This document shows, piece after piece, positions 1 to 7,615 of a DNA stretch of 19,732 bases. Each line of letters opens with the position of its first letter. The first letter of the stretch is position 1. The stretch comes from JAJFFW01 sp039197915. Its GTDB lineage: Bacteria; Pseudomonadota; Alphaproteobacteria; Caulobacterales; Parvularculaceae. Where the stretch lies: positions 1-19,732 of the forward strand of contig JBCCTV010000031.1 of the NCBI GenBank assembly GCA_039197915.1, given 5' to 3'. The position numbers were made by a program, and so were the translations under genes. The notes below the pieces were generated by a model. The model was not told the origin of the DNA, searched no databases, and worked only from the letters and a program-made list of their open reading frames with translations.

Positions 1-258
1 GCTATCCGAGCAGAACGCCGGCTGCTATTGCCGCGATCACGCGCCAGGCGCTTCCAATGGCTACCGTCATCGGATACCAAAAAGACTGGCGGATAGGCCG
101 GATATTGCAGGCTTGCGCTGCTGGGCGCTGGTGAACAGGAGCGCAAGCCTGCAATATCCGGCCTATCCGCCAGTCTTTTTGGTATCCGATGACGGTAGCC
201 ATTGGAAGCGCCTGGCGCGTGATCGCGGCAATAGCAGCCGGCGTTCTGCTCGGATAGC
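1..258. repeat. Perfect 119-bp inverted repeat, 20-bp loop
   Basis: Bases 1-119 are the exact reverse complement of 140-258, with no mismatch seen; the loop is 120-139. Each arm, read outward, carries the same coding-looking 3' end. The plus copy reads from the ATG at 189 to the TAG at 255-257 and gives a 22-residue hydrophobic stretch ending AAIAAGVLLG. The minus copy ends at bases 2-4. In that frame the loop has a TGA at 132-134, so no long gene spans the repeat. A long error-free palindrome that starts exactly at the window edge most resembles a fold-back chimera at a contig end, so only one arm would be real sequence: the 3' end of a membrane protein gene. A natural hairpin end or a recent inverted duplication is possible but less likely. 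Confidence 0.95.
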
Positions 259-441
259 GGCGCTTCCCTTGACTTTTGTTTTGCGCGCCTGCGACGGCCT
301 TTACTACGCACGTGTTTTCGTCCGGCGCGCTGGCAATCACGGGGGCTCGCCACACGATCGCCTTTGAATTTCTTAAGCCCTTTTTGTATTGCAGCGTTAG
401 GCGCGCGTCGCTACTTCATAAGCGAATAAAAGGACGGCCAA

Positions 442-855
442 ATGCGAACACCCTTTCTTATGGCGTTAGGCCTGCTGCTCGCCTCAACCGGTACGGCTCT
501 CTCAAGGGATTTATGCTCCGCGCGGACATTTTCGGATGCTGTCCGGCTAGACATTACGGTTGGGTGGGACAAGCCAAATCCGCTCGATCCGAACCCCGAG
601 CCGGTTGTTCCCGACCCTGACCCGGAAGCTTTCATCGACGCCGTGCGCGCAATGGACCAGAACTGGCGTACCCCAACAAGTGTTTGGCCAGAAAGCGCAG
701 TGATTGTTGAGTTTTACGAGCGCGGCGCCCTGACATGCCAGGTCGCTTACACGGGCGAGCGCTTGTTTCAAATGGACCGCGACTTGAATGGATTTATTGT
801 TCGCGGGATTACGCGCGAAGAGCTGCGAAGCTTAAACGGAGCCCTTGGCCTTTAA
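442..855 (+). CDS. Small exported protein of unknown function (137 aa)
   Basis: I do not recognise a family. The first ~21 residues form a signal peptide (MRTPFL, then a hydrophobic core through LLLASTGTAL), so the product is probably periplasmic or secreted. A short acidic proline-rich stretch (DPNPEPVVPDPDPE, about 49-62) precedes a mixed alpha/beta-looking domain. There are two cysteines, at 25 and 99, which could form a disulfide. The start is supported by AAAGGA about 8 bases upstream of the ATG. The gene stands alone, convergent with the pyrophosphatase gene that ends 58 bases downstream, and I see no terminator between them. The 183 bases between the inverted repeat and this gene hold no recognisable feature. 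That it is a real gene is likely from the signal peptide and ribosome site; its function is unknown. Confidence 0.75.
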   Translation: MRTPFLMALGLLLASTGTALSRDLCSARTFSDAVRLDITVGWDKPNPLDPNPEPVVPDPDPEAFIDAVRAMDQNWRTPTSVWPESAVIVEFYERGALTCQVAYTGERLFQMDRDLNGFIVRGITREELRSLNGALGL

Positions 856-913
856 TGGTTTCTCGGCTTCCGCCAAAAGGTTCCTCGTCTTTCGACGTCA
901 TTTAGGCCGATCG

Positions 914-1444
914 CTACTCTTCTTTCGCGCGCGCAATTGCTTCGGTAATCAATTTCCGAGCGGTTTCAGCGTTTTGCCATCCACCGAGCTTCACCCACTT
1001 TCCGGGCTCAAGATCTTTGTAGTGCTCAAAGAAGTGCTCGATTTGAGAAAGCGTCAGTTCCGCCAGGTCGGTGTAGTTCTGAACATGCTTATATCTCGGC
1101 GTGAGGCCCGGTGACGGCACGGCGATGATTTTTTCGTCCAGACCCGAATTATCTTCCATCATCATGACGCCGACGGGTTTCACGTTAATCACACAACCGG
1201 GAACTAATGGCCGCGTGTTGCACACAAGCACATCAATCGGATCGCCATCGTCAGACAACGTGTGGGGAACGAACCCGTAATTCCCAGGGTAACGCATGGG
1301 CGTGTACAAAAACCGATCAACGATCAACGCGCCGGCGGCCTTATCCATTTCATATTTTATCGGCTGCCCGCCAACCGGCACTTCAACGATGACGTTGATA
1401 TCATCGGGCGGATTATCGCCTATGGAAATCGCATCAATGCGCAT
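914..1444 (-). CDS. ppa: Inorganic pyrophosphatase, family I (soluble)
   Basis: Cytoplasmic enzyme that hydrolyses pyrophosphate to two phosphates and so pulls biosynthetic reactions forward. The 176-residue length equals that of E. coli Ppa, and the active-site set falls in register one residue later: E21, K30, E32, R44, Y52, Y56, D66/D68/D71 in SDDGDPIDVLV, D98, D103, K105, Y142 and K143. A longer frame begins at GTG 1453, but GGAG lies 8 bases before the ATG at 1444 and would touch the GTG, so the ATG is chosen. A 7-bp hairpin lies just upstream of the ribosome site (separate entry). The gene lies downstream of mipZ on the same strand after a 164-base gap, so it probably has its own promoter. 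Confidence 0.97.
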   Translation of the reverse strand: MRIDAISIGDNPPDDINVIVEVPVGGQPIKYEMDKAAGALIVDRFLYTPMRYPGNYGFVPHTLSDDGDPIDVLVCNTRPLVPGCVINVKPVGVMMMEDNSGLDEKIIAVPSPGLTPRYKHVQNYTDLAELTLSQIEHFFEHYKDLEPGKWVKLGGWQNAETARKLITEAIARAKEE

Positions 1445-1460
1445 AATGAACACTCCCTCG

Positions 1461-1483
1461 ACGCGCCATTTATTTGGGCGCGT
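1461..1483 (-). promoter_or_regulatory. Hairpin directly upstream of the ppa ribosome site
   Basis: Bases 1461-1467 (ACGCGCC) pair with 1477-1483 (GGCGCGT), leaving a 9-base AT-rich loop. In the ppa transcript the stem ends a few bases before GGGAG. No T-run follows in either direction, so it does not look like a terminator. It could be a 5'-UTR stabilising or translation-modulating stem, or chance in GC-rich DNA. Confidence 0.35.
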
Positions 1484-1608
1484 GGGCGGAGACTATCGGC
1501 ATCGTTGCGGTCTAACGCAATCACTCCAATGGTCGATTTTTGGTTGGCCAATGCATTTAGCGCGATCCGCTTGTTTATCCGCAGCGCAAAGCCTTCGGTG
1601 CAAAGTCG

Positions 1609-2736
1609 CTAGGCGGCTTCACCGCCCTTACCGCCGATACGTTGGGGAGACGGCATTCGCGACAGCGCCGATGTTGCAAATCGGCGTTCCGTCGAGGAGG
1701 CAGCTTCACAGCCAGCGTCAGCGTCTCTTGAAGGTTCGGATTGCGCCGCTGTTTTATGCGCCGGGGCTTTTTGCGCTGGGTTGCCCCCATCGTTCACCGC
1801 GGAATGAGCTTCCCTCCCAGCGCGCGCACTGGAAGCGGCTTCATCGCCATTCGCTGCATGATTGCCTGCACCATCGCGATTGGCCTTGTTATTGGCTACT
1901 GGCTGATCGAATTGCTGCGCGGCTTTTGCCCCAGCGCGTTCGGGCAATTTCAGCGTAGCAATCAACGAGCGTATCTCGAGCCGCGCCGTTACGTGGCTCA
2001 TCGTTGATAGGCGCACCGGGGCGTCTTTCCCGCCGAGGTCAAGCAATGTTAAACCGAGCGAAAATAACTCGCGGTAAATCACACGATCGCCAAGCCCGCG
2101 GGCGAGACGAAACCCAATTCGAGCCGACAGGTCCTCGAGCTTCTTCCCCATCCTTGCTTTGTTGTTGGACCGAGTCGCAGAGACGCGATTACGCATAACG
2201 ACCCAATCAATCCCGCCCGGCGCGCCGGACAGTGCGCGGCGTTTGCGGGCGTTCCAAACCATTTCCGAGTAAATGCTCGGCTTTACTACGTCGCCCGTCT
2301 CTGGCGCGAGCTCAGCCAAGAGGTCAAAGTCGACAAAGCTATCGTTCAACGGCGTGATAATCGTGTCCGCGTGGTCATGGGCGAGACGCGACAGGTGCGA
2401 GTCAGCGCCAGGGCAATCAATGATGACATAGTCAAAGTCGCCCAGCCCCATCAGCACGGCCTTCAGGCTTTTCGTTTCTGCTTGGCGCGCTGCTTCGCGG
2501 CTATCTAGATCTGATGAACTGACCTCCGGCAGAGCCGGAAAATCAAGCGTCATACCCTTAATTTCACTGTATTTTCTTCGGTTTTGCAGATAGCGCGATA
2601 AGCTGCGCTGGCGCATGTCGAGGTCGATCGCCGCCACTTTCGACCCAGATTTCAGCAGCGCTACTATGACGTGCATCGCGGCGGTCGACTTGCCGGAGCC
2701 GCCCTTTTCATTCCCGAGGACAATTACGTGGGTCAC
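1609..2736 (-). CDS. mipZ: MipZ-type ParA/MinD ATPase, with long C-terminal tail
   Basis: P-loop ATPase of the alphaproteobacterial MipZ family. In Caulobacter, MipZ forms a gradient from polar ParB and blocks FtsZ assembly away from midcell. The core is residues 1-266: deviant Walker A NEKGGSGKST (9-18), IDLDMRQRSLSRYLQNR switch I region (37-53), IIDCPGADS switch II (105-113), NDSFVDFDLL (131-140), and GLGDRVIYRELFSLGLTLLDL (214-234). It matches remembered Caulobacter MipZ throughout. The start is GTG: an in-frame TAA lies directly before it, and the Walker A lysines allow no later start. Caulobacter MipZ is about 274 aa; this protein has 375, with about 107 extra Ala/Asn/Asp/Ser-rich residues that look disordered. 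The gene is divergent from the PapD-like chaperone gene, 140 bases apart. Confidence 0.95.
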   Translation of the reverse strand: MTHVIVLGNEKGGSGKSTAAMHVIVALLKSGSKVAAIDLDMRQRSLSRYLQNRRKYSEIKGMTLDFPALPEVSSSDLDSREAARQAETKSLKAVLMGLGDFDYVIIDCPGADSHLSRLAHDHADTIITPLNDSFVDFDLLAELAPETGDVVKPSIYSEMVWNARKRRALSGAPGGIDWVVMRNRVSATRSNNKARMGKKLEDLSARIGFRLARGLGDRVIYRELFSLGLTLLDLGGKDAPVRLSTMSHVTARLEIRSLIATLKLPERAGAKAAQQFDQPVANNKANRDGAGNHAANGDEAASSARAGREAHSAVNDGGNPAQKAPAHKTAAQSEPSRDADAGCEAASSTERRFATSALSRMPSPQRIGGKGGEAA

Positions 2737-2876
2737 TTAGCTATCCGCCTTCACCGACATGAATATTGCAGCACCGCTTAAGCGGCGCGGAAAAATCAAA
2801 AAGTTGCGCTCGCCATAACCAAAACGCAGCAACCGCGCGGTTAGTCTTTGCAAACGGTTGATTACACGGGTGGACG

Positions 2877-3725
2877 GTGCGGCGATTCTATTCGGCATTG
2901 AAACGACGGCTAGGCGCAAAATGGCGGGCGTCGCTCTTGTTTCTTATGCAGGGGCTAACGTTTTTCGCCGGCGACGCGGCCGCTGAGTTGCTGATTTCAC
3001 CGCTACGCCAAGTGGTTACCCAAAAAACGCCGACCGCTGTCTACGAGATCGCGAATTCTTCCGACAGAGCTGTCGACGTCAAAGTCCGCTGGATTGACCT
3101 TGAGGCGACGAAAACGGGTTATGAGTTGGCAAGCCCTGACTTCAGACGAATAACAAGCGCGGCCCCGTACCTTATTGTTTCACCAACAGAAAAGCGGCTC
3201 AGCCCGGGGGAGCGCTTCAGCGTCGAAGTCAGCCTGCGTGAAGGCTCATTTCCGCCAGTGGGGGAGCGCCGTTCACACCTGCTGGTTGAAAGCCAAGCGA
3301 TCAGAAGGCCGTTGCGGCGGGCTTCAAACACCATGCCCGCAGATATTGATCTTGGCGTATCGACGCCCGTTATGTTGCGGATTGGCGAGCTTAAAAGACC
3401 AACCGCCTTTTTTGAGGCGACGCGTTTCAGCCGCGATTTCGATGGCTCGCTTAGAATACGCAGCGAAATTGTCAGCGAGGGGGATATGTCCCCCTATGGC
3501 GAGGTAATTGCCGAATTCAATGAAAAAGGCGGCGGAGAGCCTGTTGAGATCGGACGCGTTGCAAACATCTCGGCCTATCGCGGCTCACCGCCACGCGCCA
3601 TTTCAATAAAATTTGGGCTTGAATCGCTTAGCGCTGGAACGCTGACACTCAAATATGTGGGCGTCGCAGAATATGCGGGCGTTTTATTTGCGAGTGAGAC
3701 CTTTGACGTGGCCCCGCCAGAATAG
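2877..3725 (+). CDS. PapD-like periplasmic chaperone (orphan)
   Basis: Predicted exported immunoglobulin-fold chaperone of the fimbrial (PapD/FimC-like) superfamily. A basic N-terminus and hydrophobic segment (about 17-36, ending GDAAA) form the signal. The mature start (LLISPLRQVV, then VYEIANSSDRAVDVKVRW) and the conserved block (APYLIVSPTEKRLSPGERFSV, about 96-115) are typical of the chaperone N-domain; a second beta domain fills residues ~145-282. No usher or pilin gene lies nearby, so its client is unknown. The start is uncertain: GTG 2877 has only a weak ribosome site, and TTG 2898 would still keep the signal peptide. It converges on the SPOR-like lipoprotein gene with 21 bases between the stops. 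Family assignment is fairly sure; function is not. Confidence 0.8.
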   Translation: MRRFYSALKRRLGAKWRASLLFLMQGLTFFAGDAAAELLISPLRQVVTQKTPTAVYEIANSSDRAVDVKVRWIDLEATKTGYELASPDFRRITSAAPYLIVSPTEKRLSPGERFSVEVSLREGSFPPVGERRSHLLVESQAIRRPLRRASNTMPADIDLGVSTPVMLRIGELKRPTAFFEATRFSRDFDGSLRIRSEIVSEGDMSPYGEVIAEFNEKGGGEPVEIGRVANISAYRGSPPRAISIKFGLESLSAGTLTLKYVGVAEYAGVLFASETFDVAPPE

Positions 3726-3746
3726 CAGCGGCGCAGCCGAAAAAAG

Positions 3747-4526
3747 CTATCCGGTGGCTTTTGTCAGCGAAAGCTTGTCACCAGCGAAAGGCGATACAAC
3801 GCAATATTGCTCTTTCGCTTTAAGCCGCTCGCACAAAGCCGAGGCCTTTGTCTGGCTTGAAAACCCACCGCCAATAAGACGGTAGAAAACGCCCCTTTCA
3901 GGCAGCGTAATTTGTTCTACCCGCGGCTCGAGCAAACCAAGCTCGTCGGGGTTTGCACGCTGGAGCGTCACCCACCCATTCCTGGCGCCGTCAACGTTTC
4001 GGTATGTCTCAAGGTGCACACCAAACAAAACACTCGCGAGCTGGATTTCACCGACCCCCGCCTCGTTTTCAAATACGGGCCGCTCATCAGAAAAAGTCGG
4101 CTGCACGAGACGCGGCGACGGCTTCGGCGCGTCCGCTGCAAGCGCAGTCTCAGCGCTTGCGGCCGCCACAATAGCCGTTTCATCGCGTAGATCGCTCGCA
4201 TTAGGCGTCTGTGGCGGGCTTTCCGCCATGATAGGCGCGTCGGCGCTGGCTGCGGCTTCTGCTAAGGTCGCAACGCGTTCTCGAGAATCGCTCAGGGCTT
4301 GTTCGGCGGCCGCTTTCGCTTTTTGCTCTTTGCGCAGGGCGCGCTGGAGCGCGGAGTTCTCAGCCTTTAGTTTATCAATTTCACTGCGCAACTTAGTCGA
4401 ATCGGCAAAGGTCCAGTTCACTTCAGAAGGCTCATCGCCAGTGATATCCTCGACCTTCCCTCCACCAATGATGGTGGAGCAACCGGATACGGCGAAACCC
4501 AAAACAAGCGCTGCCACTATGCGCAT
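3747..4526 (-). CDS. Lipoprotein with coiled coil and SPOR-like C-terminus
   Basis: Predicted outer-membrane or periplasmic lipoprotein of 259 aa. The signal peptide ends in the lipobox VSGC with Cys16 as the lipid site. Residues ~42-90 are a charged coiled coil (KLRSEIDKLKAENSALQRAL and on), followed by an Ala/Pro-rich linker to ~150. The last ~95 residues, from IQLASVLFGVHLETYRNV, resemble a SPOR or SPOR-like fold, with YRLIGGGF and a helix containing C232, then C242. SPOR domains bind denuded septal peptidoglycan, so a cell-envelope or division role is reasonable but inferred. The ATG start is backed by AAAGGG about 8 bases upstream. It is divergent from panC, with 148 bases between them in which I recognise no operator. 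Confidence 0.8.
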   Translation of the reverse strand: MRIVAALVLGFAVSGCSTIIGGGKVEDITGDEPSEVNWTFADSTKLRSEIDKLKAENSALQRALRKEQKAKAAAEQALSDSRERVATLAEAAASADAPIMAESPPQTPNASDLRDETAIVAAASAETALAADAPKPSPRLVQPTFSDERPVFENEAGVGEIQLASVLFGVHLETYRNVDGARNGWVTLQRANPDELGLLEPRVEQITLPERGVFYRLIGGGFSSQTKASALCERLKAKEQYCVVSPFAGDKLSLTKATG

Positions 4527-4674
4527 AATGCTACCCTTTAACCCAACCGCTGCGATTTTTACGCAATTCGCAATTCTTTACTGAACAAGAGCCGATTTAC
4601 CCGATGGACCTGTTGATAAACCGAATATTTTGGCTGATCTCCTGCCCTAAACGTTATCACAAAAAGGGTTCTTC

Positions 4675-5580
4675 GTGACGACTATAAAGGCCGATTCGGG
4701 CGTGTACAGCGTTGAAACAAAAGAACAGTTGCGCCAATTGGTAGAATACTGGAGATCTCAAAACCAAAAAATCGCGCTCGTCCCGACAATGGGGTTTTTG
4801 CACAAGGGTCATTTGTCCCTCGTAACGATTGCCCGGCAATATGCTGACCGCGTTATCACCAGTATTTTCGTAAACCCGAAGCAGTTTTCCCCAACTGAAG
4901 ACTTCGACGCCTACCCGCGCAATGCGGATGAGGATCTCGCAGCCTTGGCGGCCGCTAACTGCGACGCGGTCTATCTTCCGAGCGCAGAAGAGATCTACCC
5001 GTTCGGCTTTCAAACATCGGTTTCGGTTAACGACTTGGCGGGCGCGCTTTGCGGCGTTTCTAGGCCGCATTTTTTCGGCGGGGTTGCGACGGTTGTCACC
5101 AAGCTCCTGAACCAGTGCCGCCCTGATGTGGCGGTTTTCGGCGAAAAAGACTTTCAACAGCTGAAAATTATCGAGCGGCTCAACCTAGACCTTGATCTGG
5201 GTGTCGAAATCATTGGCGGGCCTATCGTCCGTGAAGCGGACGGACTGGCGATGTCATCGCGAAACGCTTACCTATCGCCAAGCGAAAGAAAGATTGCCGG
5301 TCGTTTAAACGTGGCTCTTGCACAAGCCGCCAAAGACATTTCGACGGGCAATGGGATCGACGACGCTGTTCACAGGGCTCAACGCGACTTGGTCAACGCG
5401 GGATTTGACGCCGTTGACTATCTAGAAGTGCGCCACGAAAGCGATTTATCCTTAGCGGGGCCAGGCGCACTTTCGTCGAGCGCCCGGATCTTCGCCGCCG
5501 CGCAAATAGGGCGCACGAGGCTCATCGATAATTGGCCGATCAGCATTTCCACTGAGCGTGGACGACAACCGAGGGGATGA
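4675..5580 (+). CDS. panC: Pantothenate synthetase (pantoate--beta-alanine ligase)
   Basis: Joins pantoate to beta-alanine with ATP via a pantoyl-adenylate, the last step to vitamin B5 and a precursor step for coenzyme A and acyl carrier protein. It is a Rossmann-fold HIGH-superfamily enzyme: PTMGFLHKGH (37-46, His43/His46), FVNPKQF (65-71), FFGGVATVV (133-141), GEKDFQQL (156-163), and the KMSKS-like MSSRN (193-197). At 301 aa it is slightly longer than E. coli PanC (283). The start is GTG 4675, with AAAAAGGG 6 bases upstream. dut starts 3 bases after the TGA, and its ribosome site lies inside the panC end, so the two are translationally linked. panB is not in the window. Confidence 0.97.
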   Translation: MTTIKADSGVYSVETKEQLRQLVEYWRSQNQKIALVPTMGFLHKGHLSLVTIARQYADRVITSIFVNPKQFSPTEDFDAYPRNADEDLAALAAANCDAVYLPSAEEIYPFGFQTSVSVNDLAGALCGVSRPHFFGGVATVVTKLLNQCRPDVAVFGEKDFQQLKIIERLNLDLDLGVEIIGGPIVREADGLAMSSRNAYLSPSERKIAGRLNVALAQAAKDISTGNGIDDAVHRAQRDLVNAGFDAVDYLEVRHESDLSLAGPGALSSSARIFAAAQIGRTRLIDNWPISISTERGRQPRG

Positions 5581-5583
5581 CGC

Positions 5584-6102
5584 ATGTCCCAATCACCAAC
5601 CAAAGCTTCGCCAAACGACGCGCGCGAAGGCTTCACTTCGCAAGAACAAAATATGCTCACAGTGCAGATTAAAGTCCTGCCCAACGGCGCGGACCTGCCG
5701 CCTCCCAGTTATGAGACCGCGCTTGCCGCAGGCGCTGACATTCGTGCAGCGGTGCCCGCAAATGAGCCCGTGGAAATCGCGCCAGGCGCAAGGGCCCTGA
5801 TACCAACGGGCCTTGCCTTCGCCCTGCCCCCGGGCTGGGAAGCGCAGATTAGACCGCGATCGGGCCTCGCTGCCAAAAAAGGCGTCACTTGCCTGAACGC
5901 TCCGGGTACGATCGATGCTGATTATAGGGGCGAGATCAAAGTGATCCTGATAAACCAAGGCCAGGAGGCATTCGTGGTTAAACATGGCGACCGCATCGCG
6001 CAGGTCGTGTTCGCGCCAGTATTTCAGGCGACATTTGAACAAGTCGAAACGCTTGATAACACAGCGCGGGGCGAAGGCGGCTTCGGCTCAACCGGAGTGT
6101 GA
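5584..6102 (+). CDS. dut: dUTP diphosphatase (dUTPase, trimeric)
   Basis: Hydrolyses dUTP to dUMP and pyrophosphate, keeping uracil out of DNA and feeding thymidylate synthesis. All five dUTPase motifs are present: AGADIRA (49-55), RPRSGLA (90-96), NAPGTIDADYRGEI (105-118, catalytic Asp111), GDRIAQ (135-140) and the P-loop-like RGEGGFGSTG (162-171). At 172 aa it is ~20 residues longer than usual. The extra N-terminus is polar, and a second in-frame ATG at 5653 would give the usual length, but only the ATG at 5584 has a good ribosome site (GAGGGGA, about 6 bases away). The next gene begins 7 bases after the stop, so panC, dut and the E1-like gene form an apparent operon. Confidence 0.96.
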   Translation: MSQSPTKASPNDAREGFTSQEQNMLTVQIKVLPNGADLPPPSYETALAAGADIRAAVPANEPVEIAPGARALIPTGLAFALPPGWEAQIRPRSGLAAKKGVTCLNAPGTIDADYRGEIKVILINQGQEAFVVKHGDRIAQVVFAPVFQATFEQVETLDNTARGEGGFGSTGV

Positions 6103-6109
6103 TAGCGCT

Positions 6110-6943
6110 GTGAGCGCCCCACCGCTGACATCTCAACGCCATGAGCCGTTTACGGACGACGAAAAGCGCCGCTACGCGAGGCATTTCGTCTTGCGCGAGA
6201 TCGGCGGCCAAGGGCAGCAAAAACTCAAATCGGCCCGCGTCTGTGTTGTCGGCGCAGGCGGCCTAGGCGCTCCCATCATCCAATACCTCGCCGGCGCTGG
6301 GGTTGGGACCCTTAGCATTATTGATCCCGATACTGTTGAAGTTTCAAACTTGCACAGGCAAACCATTTTCAAGGAGAGCGATGTCGGGCAACCAAAGGCT
6401 GACGCCGCGGCGGCCTATGTGAATGCGTTGAACCCGAACGTCAGAACGCAGACAGTGGTTGACCGTGTGGCGGATGACAATGCTATCGAGCTATTCAGCG
6501 GCGCCGACCTTATTATCGAAGGCGTCGATAGCTTTGAAGCGCGCTTCGTTATTAATCGGGCGGCCATTAAGCTAAAGATCCCGCTGGTCTCCGCTGCTGT
6601 CTCTCGCTTTCAAGGCGTGGTCGGATGTTTTTCGCCTTGGGTGACTATAGAAGACAAACGGACGGGGCTGCGGGTCAACAGCCCGTGCTACCGATGCTTT
6701 ACGCCAGAAGCGCCCCCTCGCGAGGAAATTCTCACCTGCGCCGATGAAGGCGTCCTAGGGCCGGCCGTTGGCGTTATCGGATCGATCGCAGCCGTCGAGG
6801 CGATAAAAGCGATTACAGGCGCTGGACAAAACCTCATTGGCCGGATCATTATTTATGACGGCCTATCGGGCGACACCCGAACGGTCGCCTTACCGGCTGA
6901 TCCCGCATGCCCGGACTGCGGCATGCAAAACGCCGTCACGTGA
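6110..6943 (+). CDS. MoeB/ThiF/HesA-type E1-like adenylyltransferase
   Basis: Enzyme that adenylates the C-terminal glycine of a ubiquitin-like sulfur carrier (MoaD- or ThiS-type), for molybdopterin or thiamine synthesis. Its 277 residues contain the ATP-binding GAGGLGAP (48-55), IDPDTVEVSNLHRQTIF (71-87, Arg83), zinc pairs C193/C196 (CYRC) and C267/C270 (CPDC), and ADEGVLGPAVGVIGS with Cys210 before it. There is no C-terminal rhodanese domain, so it is not the fused MOCS3/UBA4 type. The frame is open further upstream inside dut, but the first sensible start after the dut stop is GTG 6110 with GGAG upstream. MoeB cannot be separated from ThiF here because no mo- or thi- gene is adjacent. Confidence 0.88.
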   Translation: MSAPPLTSQRHEPFTDDEKRRYARHFVLREIGGQGQQKLKSARVCVVGAGGLGAPIIQYLAGAGVGTLSIIDPDTVEVSNLHRQTIFKESDVGQPKADAAAAYVNALNPNVRTQTVVDRVADDNAIELFSGADLIIEGVDSFEARFVINRAAIKLKIPLVSAAVSRFQGVVGCFSPWVTIEDKRTGLRVNSPCYRCFTPEAPPREEILTCADEGVLGPAVGVIGSIAAVEAIKAITGAGQNLIGRIIIYDGLSGDTRTVALPADPACPDCGMQNAVT

Positions 6944-6985
6944 GCCATTGCCTTTTCTCAACCCGAACTTGAATGGATCGCCTAC

Positions 6986-7600
6986 ATGCACCGCATAGCA
7001 AAGCTCAGCCTACTCATGATTCTTTCCGCCTTGGCGGGCTGCGCCTCATTGGTGACGCCGGAAGCAAACCCAGGGGCTAAGGCTCTGCGAAGCGGCGACT
7101 ATGCGCTTGATCAGCGCCACGCGGCGCTCCTCTTCAAAATCGATCATCTCGGATTTTCAAAATATATTGGCCGGTTTGAGCGCTTTGACGCGAGCATGAC
7201 GTTTAGCGAAGACGCCCCGGAGAAAACCGAGCTCGATGTCGCGGTTGATGTGGCGTCGCTCGATGTTGCAGATGACGATTTCGCGGAAACGTTAATTGGT
7301 CCAGATTGGTTTGACGCGACAGCCTTCCCGCAAGCGTTTTTCCGGGTGACGTCGGTAACGCAGACCGGGGAGCAGACGGCACGGGTTGACGGAGACCTGA
7401 CCTTAAAAGGGGTGACAGCCCCGATCTCGCTTGACGCCACGTTCAATGGCGGGGCGCGGGATCTTCTGCGTGGCGCTTATGTCGTTGGTTTCTCTGCAAT
7501 CGGATCATTTGACCGCACGACGTTCGGCGTGGACCGCTTTGCAGGCGTGATATCCAACACGGTTGAAATTGAGATTGAAGCGGAATTTGTCCGGAAGTGA
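6986..7600 (+). CDS. YceI-like lipoprotein
   Basis: Lipocalin-like beta-barrel protein of the YceI family, which binds long amphiphilic or isoprenoid lipids in the envelope. The signal peptide ends in the lipobox LAGC with Cys19 as the lipid anchor; most YceI proteins are soluble periplasmic, so anchoring is a variation. The YceI core follows: YALDQRHAALLFKIDHLGFS, FERFDASMTF, LIGPDWFDATAFPQAFF, GDLTLKGVTAPISLDATF, then FDRTTFGVDRF and the last strand. The ATG at 6986 is required for a complete signal peptide; its ribosome site is weak. It lies 42 bases after the E1-like gene on the same strand, which could be read-through or coincidence. The ligand is unknown. Confidence 0.9.
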   Translation: MHRIAKLSLLMILSALAGCASLVTPEANPGAKALRSGDYALDQRHAALLFKIDHLGFSKYIGRFERFDASMTFSEDAPEKTELDVAVDVASLDVADDDFAETLIGPDWFDATAFPQAFFRVTSVTQTGEQTARVDGDLTLKGVTAPISLDATFNGGARDLLRGAYVVGFSAIGSFDRTTFGVDRFAGVISNTVEIEIEAEFVRK

Positions 7601-7615
7601 CGTGTCCAACGTTAG

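Noticed and set aside
1..258. Covalently closed hairpin telomere
   Set aside because: Such an end would read as a palindrome, but there is no supporting evidence of a linear replicon, and a contig-end chimera explains it more simply.
1296..1958. 220-codon plus frame opposite ppa and the mipZ tail
   Set aside because: Composition rich in Arg, His and Ser with no motif; it is the antisense shadow of two genes with clear families or continuous frame.
2737..2919. 60-codon minus frame directly upstream of mipZ and in its frame
   Set aside because: It ends in TAA just before the mipZ GTG, overlaps the divergent chaperone start, is Arg-rich without a domain, and probably is leader/promoter DNA.
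3726..3746. Bidirectional terminator between the chaperone and lipoprotein genes
   Set aside because: Only a 4-bp CGGC/GCCG stem with a short A-run on one side; too weak to call.
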